Part shown: positions 1-6,319 of the stretch, one piece after another
Position numbering within the stretch: the stretch's first letter is position 1
Layout of the letters: every line of letters starts with the position of its first letter
Origin: Verrucomicrobiota bacterium
Lineage (GTDB): Bacteria > Verrucomicrobiota > Verrucomicrobiae > Chthoniobacterales > UBA10450
DNA length: 6,922 nucleotides
Direction: 5' to 3'
Assembly: GCA_003219495.1 (NCBI GenBank)
Contig: QHOZ01000023.1
Coordinates: forward strand, 1-6,922
Translations under genes and position numbers: made by a program
The notes under the pieces: generated by a model
What the model was told of the DNA's origin: nothing
The model's input: the letters and a program-made list of their open reading frames with translations, nothing else
Database searches by the model: none

Positions 1-1486
1 CGCCTTCATCATCACCATCGTCCGCGCTGTCGTCGGTCGCGTCTTCGCTTTCGTCATCCGGAGTCGCATCCAGGCTCTCGTCAGGGGAGGCGACTTCCTC
101 GATGTTGTTTTCTTCAACGGCGACTTCGTTCCGCTCCGCTTCGCTCATGTCGAAGGATCCATTTTCGACGTAGGACGCTTGGCTGCTGATCTCCGGATCG
201 GAGAGTCCATCGCTGACATCGACACCTTCGCCGTCGTCAACATCGACGCTCGTGTTGATCATTGCCCAATCGTAAGTGACGGAAGTTTCCCATTCCGATC
301 GCGACGCGTCGGACACTTTTATGTGATCGACGAGCAGGAGATAATCGTTTCGCCACTCAGGATCGACATAGTACGAGTAACCGCGGATCAATCCGGCCTG
401 CAGGTCGAGCGAATACAACGTCGCGATGTAAGCGTCGAGCGTCGCTGGTTCTTTCATGACGCGTTCGGCCTGTCTCCTTAACTCGGCCAGACCTTTTTCG
501 AGCGCTTTGTCCTTCTTCGCTTCGCCTTCGAGCTTTTTGATTTTCGCGAGGAGGTCTTTTTGTTGCGCTTTGATTTTCTCAAACTGCGCCTTCTCCTTGT
601 CCGTCAATTCGCCGCCGGCTTTCCTTCGTTGAGCTTCTTTAGAAAAATCGGTGCGCAACAAGGCGAGCGCCCGCCCGAGTTTTTTCCCGTTCTCGATGAC
701 GCTCTTGTTTTTCGAATCGGTCAGCTGCCAACCCACTTTCATCTGCTCTTCGGCTTCGCGGGCCCCGGCGATTCCTTTGAAGAAATCGTCCTTCTTCGCG
801 GCCAGACCGGCTCCGGCGGTCATTAAGCTTTTCGCGACCGTTTGGAGCGATTGCCAGAACGGTTTGTTCTCCGCTTTCTTAGGATCGAGATCCTTGTCGG
901 CACGCGCGCTCTTAATAATAGCGGCGGTGGCTTTGTTCGCGTCATCGAGGAGAGTCTTCGCGTCCGCTTTCCGGCCGCTCGGCTTCTCTTGAGTCGGCGC
1001 CGTAGATTCTTTGGAGCCGGCAGCACCGCGCGCGATTACAAACGCGCTAAGCGCGAAACAAAGCAGCACGCGAAGAAAATTCTTCAAGCGCATTCCGGTG
1101 TCGCAATTCCACTCCACGTGCGTCAATTGGCCGGCCGCAACAAGAACGTCGAACGGACCGCAGCGCCCGATCTTTGTCTCCGCGCCTTGCTTGGTCACAA
1201 TGTAATGACCGGGCGGAACTGAAACTTTGAAGTGGCCTTGCTCGTCGGTGGTAAATTCTTCGGTCGCGCCGTTCGGCCCCTTCATCACAAAAGCGACGTT
1301 CGCCATCGGCTTCGAGTTTTCAATTCCTGGACGCGCGGGGCCGGGGTGGCTCGGAGACATTGTGATCCTGCCGTCCACACCGGTTTTCTCGGCAAATGGA
1401 GGCGTCGGAGTTGGCGCGGGCGACGATTGAGCAAAGCAAAAACCGGCAAGCGCGAAGAAAACGATTAAGCTAAAGCCTTTCAACAT
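1..1486 (-). CDS. Exported protein: transthyretin-like domain joined to a helical, acidic-tailed region (3' end outside window)
   Basis: One frame stays open for 495 codons from ATG at 1486-1484 to the left edge, with no stop. Residues 1-20 form a signal peptide with a likely SPase I site after CFA. Residues 37-130 resemble a carboxypeptidase-regulatory-like/prealbumin fold (TDEQGHFKVSVPPGHYIV, then VEWNCDTG). Residue 132 is Met (ATG 1093-1091) and opens a second hydrophobic signal-like stretch (to about 157). After that come a Lys/Glu/Ala-rich, probably coiled-coil part (about 280-345), a mixed region with aromatic residues (350-412) and a strongly Asp/Glu-rich tail (413-495). The function is not recognised; export to the periplasm or outer surface is inferred. 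It may be two genes fused in frame, with the second starting at 1093. No clear Shine-Dalgarno precedes either ATG. It diverges from obgE. The reading frame is certain; the one-gene interpretation is not. Confidence 0.75.
   Translation of the reverse strand, partial: MLKGFSLIVFFALAGFCFAQSSPAPTPTPPFAEKTGVDGRITMSPSHPGPARPGIENSKPMANVAFVMKGPNGATEEFTTDEQGHFKVSVPPGHYIVTKQGAETKIGRCGPFDVLVAAGQLTHVEWNCDTGMRLKNFLRVLLCFALSAFVIARGAAGSKESTAPTQEKPSGRKADAKTLLDDANKATAAIIKSARADKDLDPKKAENKPFWQSLQTVAKSLMTAGAGLAAKKDDFFKGIAGAREAEEQMKVGWQLTDSKNKSVIENGKKLGRALALLRTDFSKEAQRRKAGGELTDKEKAQFEKIKAQQKDLLAKIKKLEGEAKKDKALEKGLAELRRQAERVMKEPATLDAYIATLYSLDLQAGLIRGYSYYVDPEWRNDYLLLVDHIKVSDASRSEWETSVTYDWAMINTSVDVDDGEGVDVSDGLSDPEISSQASYVENGSFDMSEAERNEVAVEENNIEEVASPDESLDATPDDESEDATDDSADDGDDEG
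1016..1093 (-). other. Internal signal-peptide-like segment; possible start of a separate gene
   Basis: Within the long - strand frame, residue 132 is a Met followed by a positively charged start (MRLKNFLR), a hydrophobic core (VLLCFALSAFVIA) and small residues (GAAG) suited to SPase I cleavage. This is the layout of an N-terminal export signal, yet it sits directly after the end of a complete beta domain. It is either the true start of a second exported protein, whose own upstream stop has been lost, or a membrane anchor inside a fusion. A GGAG/GGAA-like purine stretch lies about 13-18 nt upstream, too far for a convincing ribosome site. Confidence 0.5.
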
Positions 1487-1525
1487 GCTGGTTCGACGCA
1501 CTGAACCCATTAATTGTTTAAGAAA
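1487..1525. promoter_or_regulatory. Short divergent intergenic region between the exported-protein gene and obgE
   Basis: Only 39 bp separate two divergent start codons, so promoters for both genes must lie here or inside the opposing coding sequence. The stretch is AT-rich next to obgE (CATTAATTGTTTAAGAAA, 1508-1525), which could supply a -10-like element, but no convincing -35/-10 pair is visible in either direction. Inferred from gene layout only. Confidence 0.3.
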
Positions 1526-2542
1526 ATGTTTGTCGATCGGATCAAAGTTTATGTTCAAGCCGGAAGCGGCGGACGCGGTTCCGTGAGTTTCCGGCGGGAG
1601 AAGTTCGTACCGAAAGGCGGGCCGGACGGCGGAGACGGCGGACGCGGCGGTGACGTGATTCTTCACGCGGATCGACACACCGACAATCTCTCCAATCTTT
1701 TCTACGAGCCTATCATCAAAGCAAAAAGCGGCGGAAACGGGATGGGGAAAAAAATGTACGGGCGCGCCGCGCCGAACAAGATCGTGAAAGTCCCCGTCGG
1801 CACCATTGTTTGGCCAACCAGTGATGGAAAAGAAGTGACCTCGAGCGAACCGATTGTCGATCTTACGCGCGACGGAGAAGAGTTTCTCCTGTGTGAAGGC
1901 GGCGCCGGCGGAAAAGGAAACGTTCATTTCAAGAGCTCCCGCAATCGCGCCCCGCGCGAATACACCGAAGGCGAAGAAGGCGAGCAGGGACATTTTCTTC
2001 TGGAACTGCGCACGATCGCTGACGCCGGACTGATTGGTTATCCGAACGCTGGGAAATCGACGTTGCTGCGAAAAATTTCCGCGGCCCGGCCGAAAGTTGC
2101 GGCGTATCCATTCACGACGCTGCATCCGATCATTGGCGTCGTTGAATTCTCCGAGTACAAGCGCGCGACGATCGCGGACATTCCAGGGTTGATCAAAGAC
2201 GCGCACAAAGGTGTCGGTCTCGGTCACGAATTTCTGCGGCACATCACGCGTTGCCGGCTTTTCCTTTTTGTGGTCGACGTTGCCGGAAGCGAAGGCCGGA
2301 GTCCGATCGAGGACGTGCAGCAACTGCGAAAAGAGCTCGATCTCTACGATCCTTTGTTGTCGCAACGGCCGTGGTTGCTTGTCGCGAACAAAATGGATTT
2401 GCCCGCCGCGGAGGAAAATTTGGAAACGCTGCGCAAGAAATTTCCCAAGATCGACATCGTCGCGATTTCGGCGGGAAAGGGCGAAGGAATCGACGATCTA
2501 AAGATGAAATTGGCAGGGTGGCTCGGTGAATCTGGCGACTAA
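1526..2542 (+). CDS. obgE: GTPase Obg/CgtA (50S ribosome assembly GTPase)
   Basis: Obg is a GTP-binding protein that acts on the large ribosomal subunit during its maturation and links growth to the stringent response. The 338-residue product has the glycine-rich Obg fold at about 1-160, beginning FVDRIKVYVQAGSGGRG and carrying SFRREKFVPKGGPDGGDGGRGG. The G domain follows: P-loop GYPNAGKST (171-179), switch I YPFTT, G3 DIPGL (218-222), G4 NKMD (288-291) and G5 SAGKG (315-319). It ends soon after the G domain, so it has no OCT-type C-terminal domain, as in many short Obg proteins. ATG 1526 is chosen because it matches the usual M-x-FVD start; an in-frame TTG at 1514 would add only four residues. 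The preceding AAGAAA is a weak ribosome site. It lies 141 nt ahead of atpB in the same direction. It appears intact. Confidence 0.95.
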   Translation: MFVDRIKVYVQAGSGGRGSVSFRREKFVPKGGPDGGDGGRGGDVILHADRHTDNLSNLFYEPIIKAKSGGNGMGKKMYGRAAPNKIVKVPVGTIVWPTSDGKEVTSSEPIVDLTRDGEEFLLCEGGAGGKGNVHFKSSRNRAPREYTEGEEGEQGHFLLELRTIADAGLIGYPNAGKSTLLRKISAARPKVAAYPFTTLHPIIGVVEFSEYKRATIADIPGLIKDAHKGVGLGHEFLRHITRCRLFLFVVDVAGSEGRSPIEDVQQLRKELDLYDPLLSQRPWLLVANKMDLPAAEENLETLRKKFPKIDIVAISAGKGEGIDDLKMKLAGWLGESGD

Positions 2543-2683
2543 GACCAAAGTCCAAGATTTTTCCTCTCGCTCGCTTGTTATTCTCGCAAAATAGGCTTTG
2601 GTATCCGCGTCAAGATTCGCGGCTCGATTTCCGAGCGCGAGAGATCACGGGGCGGATGCCTGTGACCTTGGCGGAATATCAAC
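2543..2683 (+). promoter_or_regulatory. obgE-atpB intergenic region; candidate promoter and leader of the atp operon
   Basis: This is the only sizeable gap before the atp genes, so an operon promoter is plausible here. A possible -35 TTGTTA (2575-2580) is followed after 18 nt by a poor -10, TGGTAT (2599-2604). Downstream lie two alternative small stem-loops sharing base 2622: CCGCG/CGCGG (2605-2609 with 2618-2622, 8-nt loop) and GCTCG/CGAGC (2622-2626 with 2632-2636, 5-nt loop). Neither is followed by a T run, so neither looks like a terminator. GGCGGA about 8 nt before the atpB ATG may be a weak ribosome site. Promoter assignment is tentative. Confidence 0.35.
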
Positions 2684-3593
2684 ATGCGCAACCGTTGTTT
2701 TTTGATGTCGATCCTGGCGCTGATGAGCAGCGCAATCTTTGCGACGCCGGCTTTTGCCGCGGAAGCGGGCGGTGAAGCTGCGCACGAAGGCGTGTCCTTA
2801 AAGCCGCAGATGCTCTTCGATTTCGGTCACGGCTTCGGAATTACCAATTCGATGCTGGTCACGTGGATCGTCGCGGCGGTGATCATCATCTTTGCGCAAA
2901 TCGCGACGCGCCGCGTTCAACCAATCCCGAGCGGCGCGCAAAACTTTTGGGAATGGCTGGTGGAAGGGCTGCACGGTTTTCTGGAAAACATCATCGGCCG
3001 TGAGCTCGTGCGAAAAGGCTTTTGGTATTTCGCGACGATTTTCATTTTGATCCTGTTCGTGAACTGGTGCGGTTTGATTCCAGGCATCGGGACGGTTGGC
3101 TGGGGTCATTACGATCCAACCGGGAATTTTCATGTTGATCGGCCGTTGTTTCGCGGCGGCAACGCGGACCTCAACATGACCACGGCCATGGCTGCCATTT
3201 TCTTCGTGATGTGGTTTGTCTGGGCGATTCAGGCGAACGGCGTTGGCGGATTTCTAAAACATTTGTTCGGACGGACCGAAAGGCGAGACCACCGGGATCA
3301 TCAGGATCCTGATGATTGTGATTTTCTTTGCCGTCGGCTGGCTGGAAGTGATTTCCATCTTGTTTCGGCCGATCGCGCTGAGCTTTCGATTGTTTGGTAA
3401 TATTTACGCCGGCGAAAGCATTCTCGAAGCTATGTCGACGATGGTTCCGCTATTGTCGCCGATCCTGCCGATTCCATTTTATTTTCTCGAGGTGCTCGTG
3501 GGATTTGTGCAGGCGCTCGTTTTCATGCTCTTGACCGCGGTTTTTACAATGCTCATTGCCGAACACCAGGAGGGACCCGAACACGCGCATTAA
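2684..3593 (+). pseudogene. atpB: ATP synthase Fo subunit a, interrupted by a frameshift at about 3268-3275
   Basis: Subunit a forms the proton half-channels beside the c ring. The first frame (2684 onward) gives a signal-like N-terminus (residues 1-25, ending ATPAFA), then membrane helices at about 53-72, 113-131 and 164-184, up to LKHLFG (191-196). It then runs out of frame into charged residues and stops at 3400. The true continuation is in the next frame: PKGETTGIIRILMIVIFF from 3276, the signature SFRLFGNIYAGE with the essential Arg, and the final helices, ending at TAA 3591-3593. The break sits on a tandem CGGACGGA; removing one CGGA joins the halves as LFGPKGE and gives a normal 301-residue subunit a. 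As written, the first product lacks the catalytic Arg. The second half could at best start at ATG 3312. It may be a real mutation or a sequence error. Family assignment is firm. Confidence 0.93.
3268..3275 (+). repeat. Tandem CGGA duplication at the atpB frameshift
   Basis: The bases read CGGA CGGA. Codon TTC GGA before it and CCG AAA GGC after it are each in the correct atpB frame for their half, and deletion of exactly one repeat unit restores a continuous subunit a. Loss of any single base nearby would also restore the frame, giving an extra Arg (FGRPKGE), so the ancestral state is not fully determined. Confidence 0.85.
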
Positions 3594-3600
3594 AATTTCA

Positions 3601-3621
3601 GCGACTTCAAAGTGAAGTCGC
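3601..3621 (+). promoter_or_regulatory. Perfect 9-bp hairpin between atpB and atpE
   Basis: GCGACTTCA (3601-3609) pairs perfectly with TGAAGTCGC (3613-3621) around a 3-nt AAG loop. It begins 7 nt after the atpB stop and ends 22 nt before the atpE start. No T run follows, so an intrinsic terminator is unlikely. An RNA stability or translation-control element for the highly expressed c subunit is the inferred role. Confidence 0.6.
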
Positions 3622-3643
3622 ATAAACCAACCAAGAAAAAAAT

Positions 3644-3856
3644 ATGATGTTACCAATATTAGCAGAACTGGGCGGAAGCATTCACGTCGGCCTTGCCGCG
3701 ATGGGTGTAGGAATCGGAATCGGATTGACCGGAATGGGAATGACAAGCGCGGTGGGACGCAATCCCGGCGCCTTCACCCAAGTGCTCGTGCACGGCATTC
3801 TCGCAATCGCGTTGACCGAGGCGATCGTGTTCTACGCGTTGTATCTCGTTCACTAA
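3644..3856 (+). CDS. atpE: ATP synthase Fo subunit c
   Basis: This 70-residue hairpin protein oligomerises into the membrane rotor ring. Helix 1 carries the Gly-rich packing motif (GVGIGIGLTG, 21-30). The cytoplasmic polar loop is RNPGA (39-43), the contact with gamma/epsilon. Helix 2 holds the ion-carrying carboxylate Glu59 in ALTEAIVFYALY. The Na+-type ligands are absent: Ile26 aligns where the Na+ enzymes have Gln, and Ala60 where they have Ser next to the Glu. Proton coupling is therefore inferred. Length is normal for the family. The start is ATG 3644 (a second ATG follows at once); the upstream region is A-rich (AAGAAAAAAAT) with no strong Shine-Dalgarno. Hairpins lie on both sides of the gene. 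It appears intact. Confidence 0.97.
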   Translation: MMLPILAELGGSIHVGLAAMGVGIGIGLTGMGMTSAVGRNPGAFTQVLVHGILAIALTEAIVFYALYLVH

Positions 3857-3864
3857 TTTCGGAC

Positions 3865-3887
3865 GGAGGCAATCGAGCCCGGCTCGA
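3865..3887 (+). promoter_or_regulatory. GGAGG plus 6-bp hairpin ahead of atpF
   Basis: TCGAGC (3873-3878) pairs with GCTCGA (3882-3887) around a CCG loop; the arms extend to a 7-bp near-palindrome. A GGAGG (3865-3869) lies just upstream. It is 28 nt from the atpF ATG, too far for direct use, but folding of the hairpin would shorten the distance to about 13 nt. A role in atpF translation or atpE 3'-end stability is inferred. No T run follows, so it is not a classical terminator. Confidence 0.45.
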
Positions 3888-3897
3888 AATTTAATCC

Positions 3898-4440
3898 ATG
3901 ACTCTGATCATTGCGGCCACTAGCGGAGGCGTGACAGACATGTTGCGCGAGACCGCGGACACGTTCGGCTGGAATTGGAAACTTTTCCTGTCGCAAATCA
4001 TTAGCTTCTGCATCGTCGCGTTTTTATTGCGACGCTTTGCTTACAAACCGATCCTCGCCATTCTCGAAGATCGCCGGCGAAAGATTGAAGAAGGACAATT
4101 GAATGCGGAGAAAATCCGCAAGGAATTGGCCGAAGCGGAGAAGCGTTATCAGGAAATTGTCGACAAGGGGAACACGGAAGCGCAACGCATGATCGACGAA
4201 GCGCGAAACAGCGCGGCGCAATTATCTGAACGCAAACAGCAGGAGGCGATCACCTCGGCGGAGCAAATTGTTGCGAAGGCGAAAGAGGCTGCGGCGCTCG
4301 AGCACGAACGTCAAATGCAGTCATTGAAACGCGAGCTCGGCCGGCTTGTTGTCGATACGACGGCGAAAGTCACCGGCAAAGTGCTGACGCAAGAAGATCA
4401 AAAACGTTTGCAGGAGGAAGCCGCGCGCCAGGTTGCCTGA
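3898..4440 (+). CDS. atpF: ATP synthase Fo subunit b (peripheral stalk)
   Basis: Subunit b dimerises and forms the stator stalk that joins subunit a in the membrane to delta and alpha on F1. The 180-residue product has a short N-terminal segment, one membrane helix at about 28-46 (LFLSQIISFCIVAFLL), the typical FAYKPILAILEDRR junction (47-60) and a long charged, Ala/Glu/Lys-rich coiled coil from about 55 to the end. Length and layout are normal. ATG 3898 is the first start after an in-frame TAA at 3892; Met15 (3940) is an alternative, but the longer form fits the family better. Its TGA overlaps the atpH ATG by one base (TGATG), which suggests translational coupling. No close Shine-Dalgarno is present. 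It appears intact. Confidence 0.95.
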   Translation: MTLIIAATSGGVTDMLRETADTFGWNWKLFLSQIISFCIVAFLLRRFAYKPILAILEDRRRKIEEGQLNAEKIRKELAEAEKRYQEIVDKGNTEAQRMIDEARNSAAQLSERKQQEAITSAEQIVAKAKEAAALEHERQMQSLKRELGRLVVDTTAKVTGKVLTQEDQKRLQEEAARQVA

Positions 4441-4832
4441 TGAAGATCAATAAGGAAATTCGACAACTTTCTCGCGGAATGTTGCGCGCCAGTTTTACTG
4501 ACGGCCAGCTCGATCGCGGCAAAATTGAGTCGATCGTTGAATCATTGATCAACAAACGCCCGCGCCATTATGTCGACACTCTCCAACTTTATCGACGTTT
4601 GCTTCGGCTCGAGATCGAGAAGCGGCATGCGAAAATCGAGAGCGCAACGCAACTCGCGCCCGATGCGGCAGTCGCAATCATCGACCGGCTGAAGAGAAAA
4701 TTCGGCGCGGAGCTGACGAGCGAGTTCATTGTCGATCCGACATTACTCGGCGGCGTGCGCGTGCGGGTCGGCAGTGACGTTTGGGACGGAACTTTGCGCA
4801 ATCGATTGCAACGGCTTGAACAAGAACTTTAA
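4440..4832 (+). CDS. atpH: ATP synthase F1 subunit delta (compact form)
   Basis: Delta sits on top of F1 and binds the N-termini of alpha and the end of the b dimer, completing the stator. Recognition rests on the C-terminal signature (FIVDPTLLGGVRVRVGSD then VWDGTLRNRLQRL, residues 97-127), which matches the GG-x5-G-x3-DG-x3-RL pattern of the family, and on its position between atpF and atpA. At 130 residues it is clearly shorter than the roughly 175-180 residues usual in Proteobacteria. The shortfall is in the N-terminal helical domain, about 38 residues here before the part that aligns. This may be normal for the lineage, since the start codon overlaps the atpF stop and no longer in-frame product is possible without running into atpF. 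AGGAGG at 4412-4417 is 22 nt upstream and so unlikely to act as its ribosome site. Confidence 0.9.
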   Translation: MKINKEIRQLSRGMLRASFTDGQLDRGKIESIVESLINKRPRHYVDTLQLYRRLLRLEIEKRHAKIESATQLAPDAAVAIIDRLKRKFGAELTSEFIVDPTLLGGVRVRVGSDVWDGTLRNRLQRLEQEL

Positions 4833-4844
4833 ACAGAAAAAATT

Positions 4845-6302
4845 ATGAGCAGCATTCTTGAAGAAATTGAAACGAAAATCGCGGGCCTGAAAACCTCGAC
4901 CACGAAAAGCAATGTCGGCGTGGTCCGCGAAACCGGTGACGGCGTCGCGCGCGTTGAAGAAACGGAAGTCGGCGCGATTTTGCTCGGCGACACAAACAAG
5001 GTCGCCGAAGGGGATGAAGCAAAAACAACCGGCCGATTGCTTTCGGTGCCGGTTGGCAAAGGTTTGTTAGGCCGCGTCGTCAACACGCTCGGTCAGCCGC
5101 TCGACGACAAAGGACCAATCAAAAGCGAAACATCTTATCCGCTCGAAAAGATTGCGCCGGGCGTCATCAAACGGAAAAGCGTCAGCCAACCGGTGCAGAC
5201 CGGCATCATGGCAATCGATGCGATGATTCCGATCGGCCGCGGTCAACGCGAGCTCATCATCGGCGATCGTGCGACGGGCAAATCGACGATCGCGATCGAC
5301 ACGATCATCAGTCAGGCGCGCTTGAACAAAGCGGCCGAAGACCAAGGCATCAAAGATTATCGTCCGCTCTATTGCATTTACGTCGCGATCGGCCAGAAAA
5401 ACTCGAACGTCGCGCGTGCGCTCGATATTTTGGAACGCGAAGGCGCGATGCCGTACACGACGATCATTTCCGCGCCGGCCTCTGACACTGCGACCAACCA
5501 ATACTTGGCACCGTTCGCCGGCGCATCGATGGGCGAGTGGTTCATGGATAATGGAATGGACGCGCTCATTATTTATGATGACTTGTCCAAGCACGCAGTC
5601 GCCTATCGGCAGGTTTCGCTCGTTTTGAAACGACCGTCTGGCCGCGAAGCTTATCCGGGTGACGTGTTTTATCTCCACTCGCGGTTGCTCGAACGCGCAG
5701 CGCGCGTGAGCGACGAATTTGGCGGCGGATCGTTGACCGCTTTGCCCATTATCGAAACGCAAGCGGGCGACGTCTCGGCGTACATTCCGACGAACGTGAT
5801 TTCGATCACCGACGGTCAGATTTATCTCGAAACCGATTTGTTCTACCAAGGTGTGCGTCCCGCGATCTCGGTCGGTCTGTCGGTGAGTCGCGTCGGTTCG
5901 GCTGCGCAGATCAAAGCGATCAAGCAAGTCGCCGGCAAAGTGAAGCTGGACCTGGCGCAATTCCGCGAGCTCGCGGCGTTCGCGCAGTTCGGCTCCGATC
6001 TCGATGCCGCGACCAAAGCGCGACTCGAGCGCGGTCAGCGCATTGTCGAGTTGTTCAAGCAAAAGCAATACAACCCGATTTCGGTCGAGGAGCAGGTCGC
6101 CATCATGTGGGCGATGCAGAATGGATTCCTGGATGATGTTCCAGTCGATCGCGTGAAAGAATTTCAATTCAAGCTGCAGGATTGGCTGCAAACACGCAAA
6201 GAACCGCTCTTGCGCTCGATTCGGGACAAGAAGCAGCTCGACCCGGAGCTCGACGGGCAAGTGAAGAGCGCGATAACCGAATTCAAAACGACGTGGCACT
6301 GA
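4845..6302 (+). CDS. atpA: ATP synthase F1 subunit alpha, with an apparent internal deletion in the beta-barrel domain
   Basis: Alpha alternates with beta in the F1 hexamer and binds non-catalytic nucleotide. The 485-residue product carries the P-loop GDRATGKST (140-148), Walker B region [17 protein letters not shown] (240-256), the [10 protein letters not shown] segment with the arginine that reaches the catalytic site (Arg349) and a complete C-terminal helical domain ending KTTWH. The N-terminal crown domain is abnormal. GDGVARVE (31-38) runs straight into [11 protein letters not shown], whereas other alpha subunits have about 25 more residues between these points (the G-L-x-D-x-x-x-x-E-M to L-N-L stretch). 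The product is correspondingly short of the usual 500-513. The frame is kept. The start ATG 4845 lies 12 nt after atpH in an A-rich context. The remainder looks intact and well conserved. Confidence 0.96.
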   Translation: MSSILEEIETKIAGLKTSTTKSNVGVVRETGDGVARVEETEVGAILLGDTNKVAEGDEAKTTGRLLSVPVGKGLLGRVVNTLGQPLDDKGPIKSETSYPLEKIAPGVIKRKSVSQPVQTGIMAIDAMIPIGRGQRELIIGDRATGKSTIAIDTIISQARLNKAAEDQGIKDYRPLYCIYVAIGQKNSNVARALDILEREGAMPYTTIISAPASDTATNQYLAPFAGASMGEWFMDNGMDALIIYDDLSKHAVAYRQVSLVLKRPSGREAYPGDVFYLHSRLLERAARVSDEFGGGSLTALPIIETQAGDVSAYIPTNVISITDGQIYLETDLFYQGVRPAISVGLSVSRVGSAAQIKAIKQVAGKVKLDLAQFRELAAFAQFGSDLDAATKARLERGQRIVELFKQKQYNPISVEEQVAIMWAMQNGFLDDVPVDRVKEFQFKLQDWLQTRKEPLLRSIRDKKQLDPELDGQVKSAITEFKTTWH

Positions 6303-6319
6303 TTTTCGCCTAACGAACA

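Noticed and set aside
179..1468. Several short + strand open frames (179-481, 560-826, 651-992, 842-1222, 1227-1430, 1232-1468)
   Set aside because: All lie opposite the continuous - strand frame that has a signal peptide and a recognisable beta domain; none shows domain features or a credible ribosome site.
1514..1525. TTG at 1514 as start of obgE
   Set aside because: It adds only MFKK ahead of ATG 1526, while the family begins with a short M-x-FVD start that fits the ATG.
2544..2602. Inverted repeat ACCAAAG...CTTTGGT with inner ATTTT...AAAAT between obgE and atpB, as a terminator
   Set aside because: The arms are 45 nt apart with mismatched spacers and no following T run; too weak to support a terminator.
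3268..3285. Programmed ribosomal frameshift in atpB
   Set aside because: No known slippery sequence or stimulatory stop is visible, and the tandem CGGA explains the shift more simply; kept only as a remote alternative.
3601..3621. The atpB-atpE hairpin as an intrinsic terminator
   Set aside because: It is followed by ATAAACCAACC rather than a T tract, and the operon plainly continues.
3644..3856. Na+-driven c ring
   Set aside because: The Gln in helix 1 and the Ser after the carboxylate that mark Na+ enzymes are Ile26 and Ala60 here.
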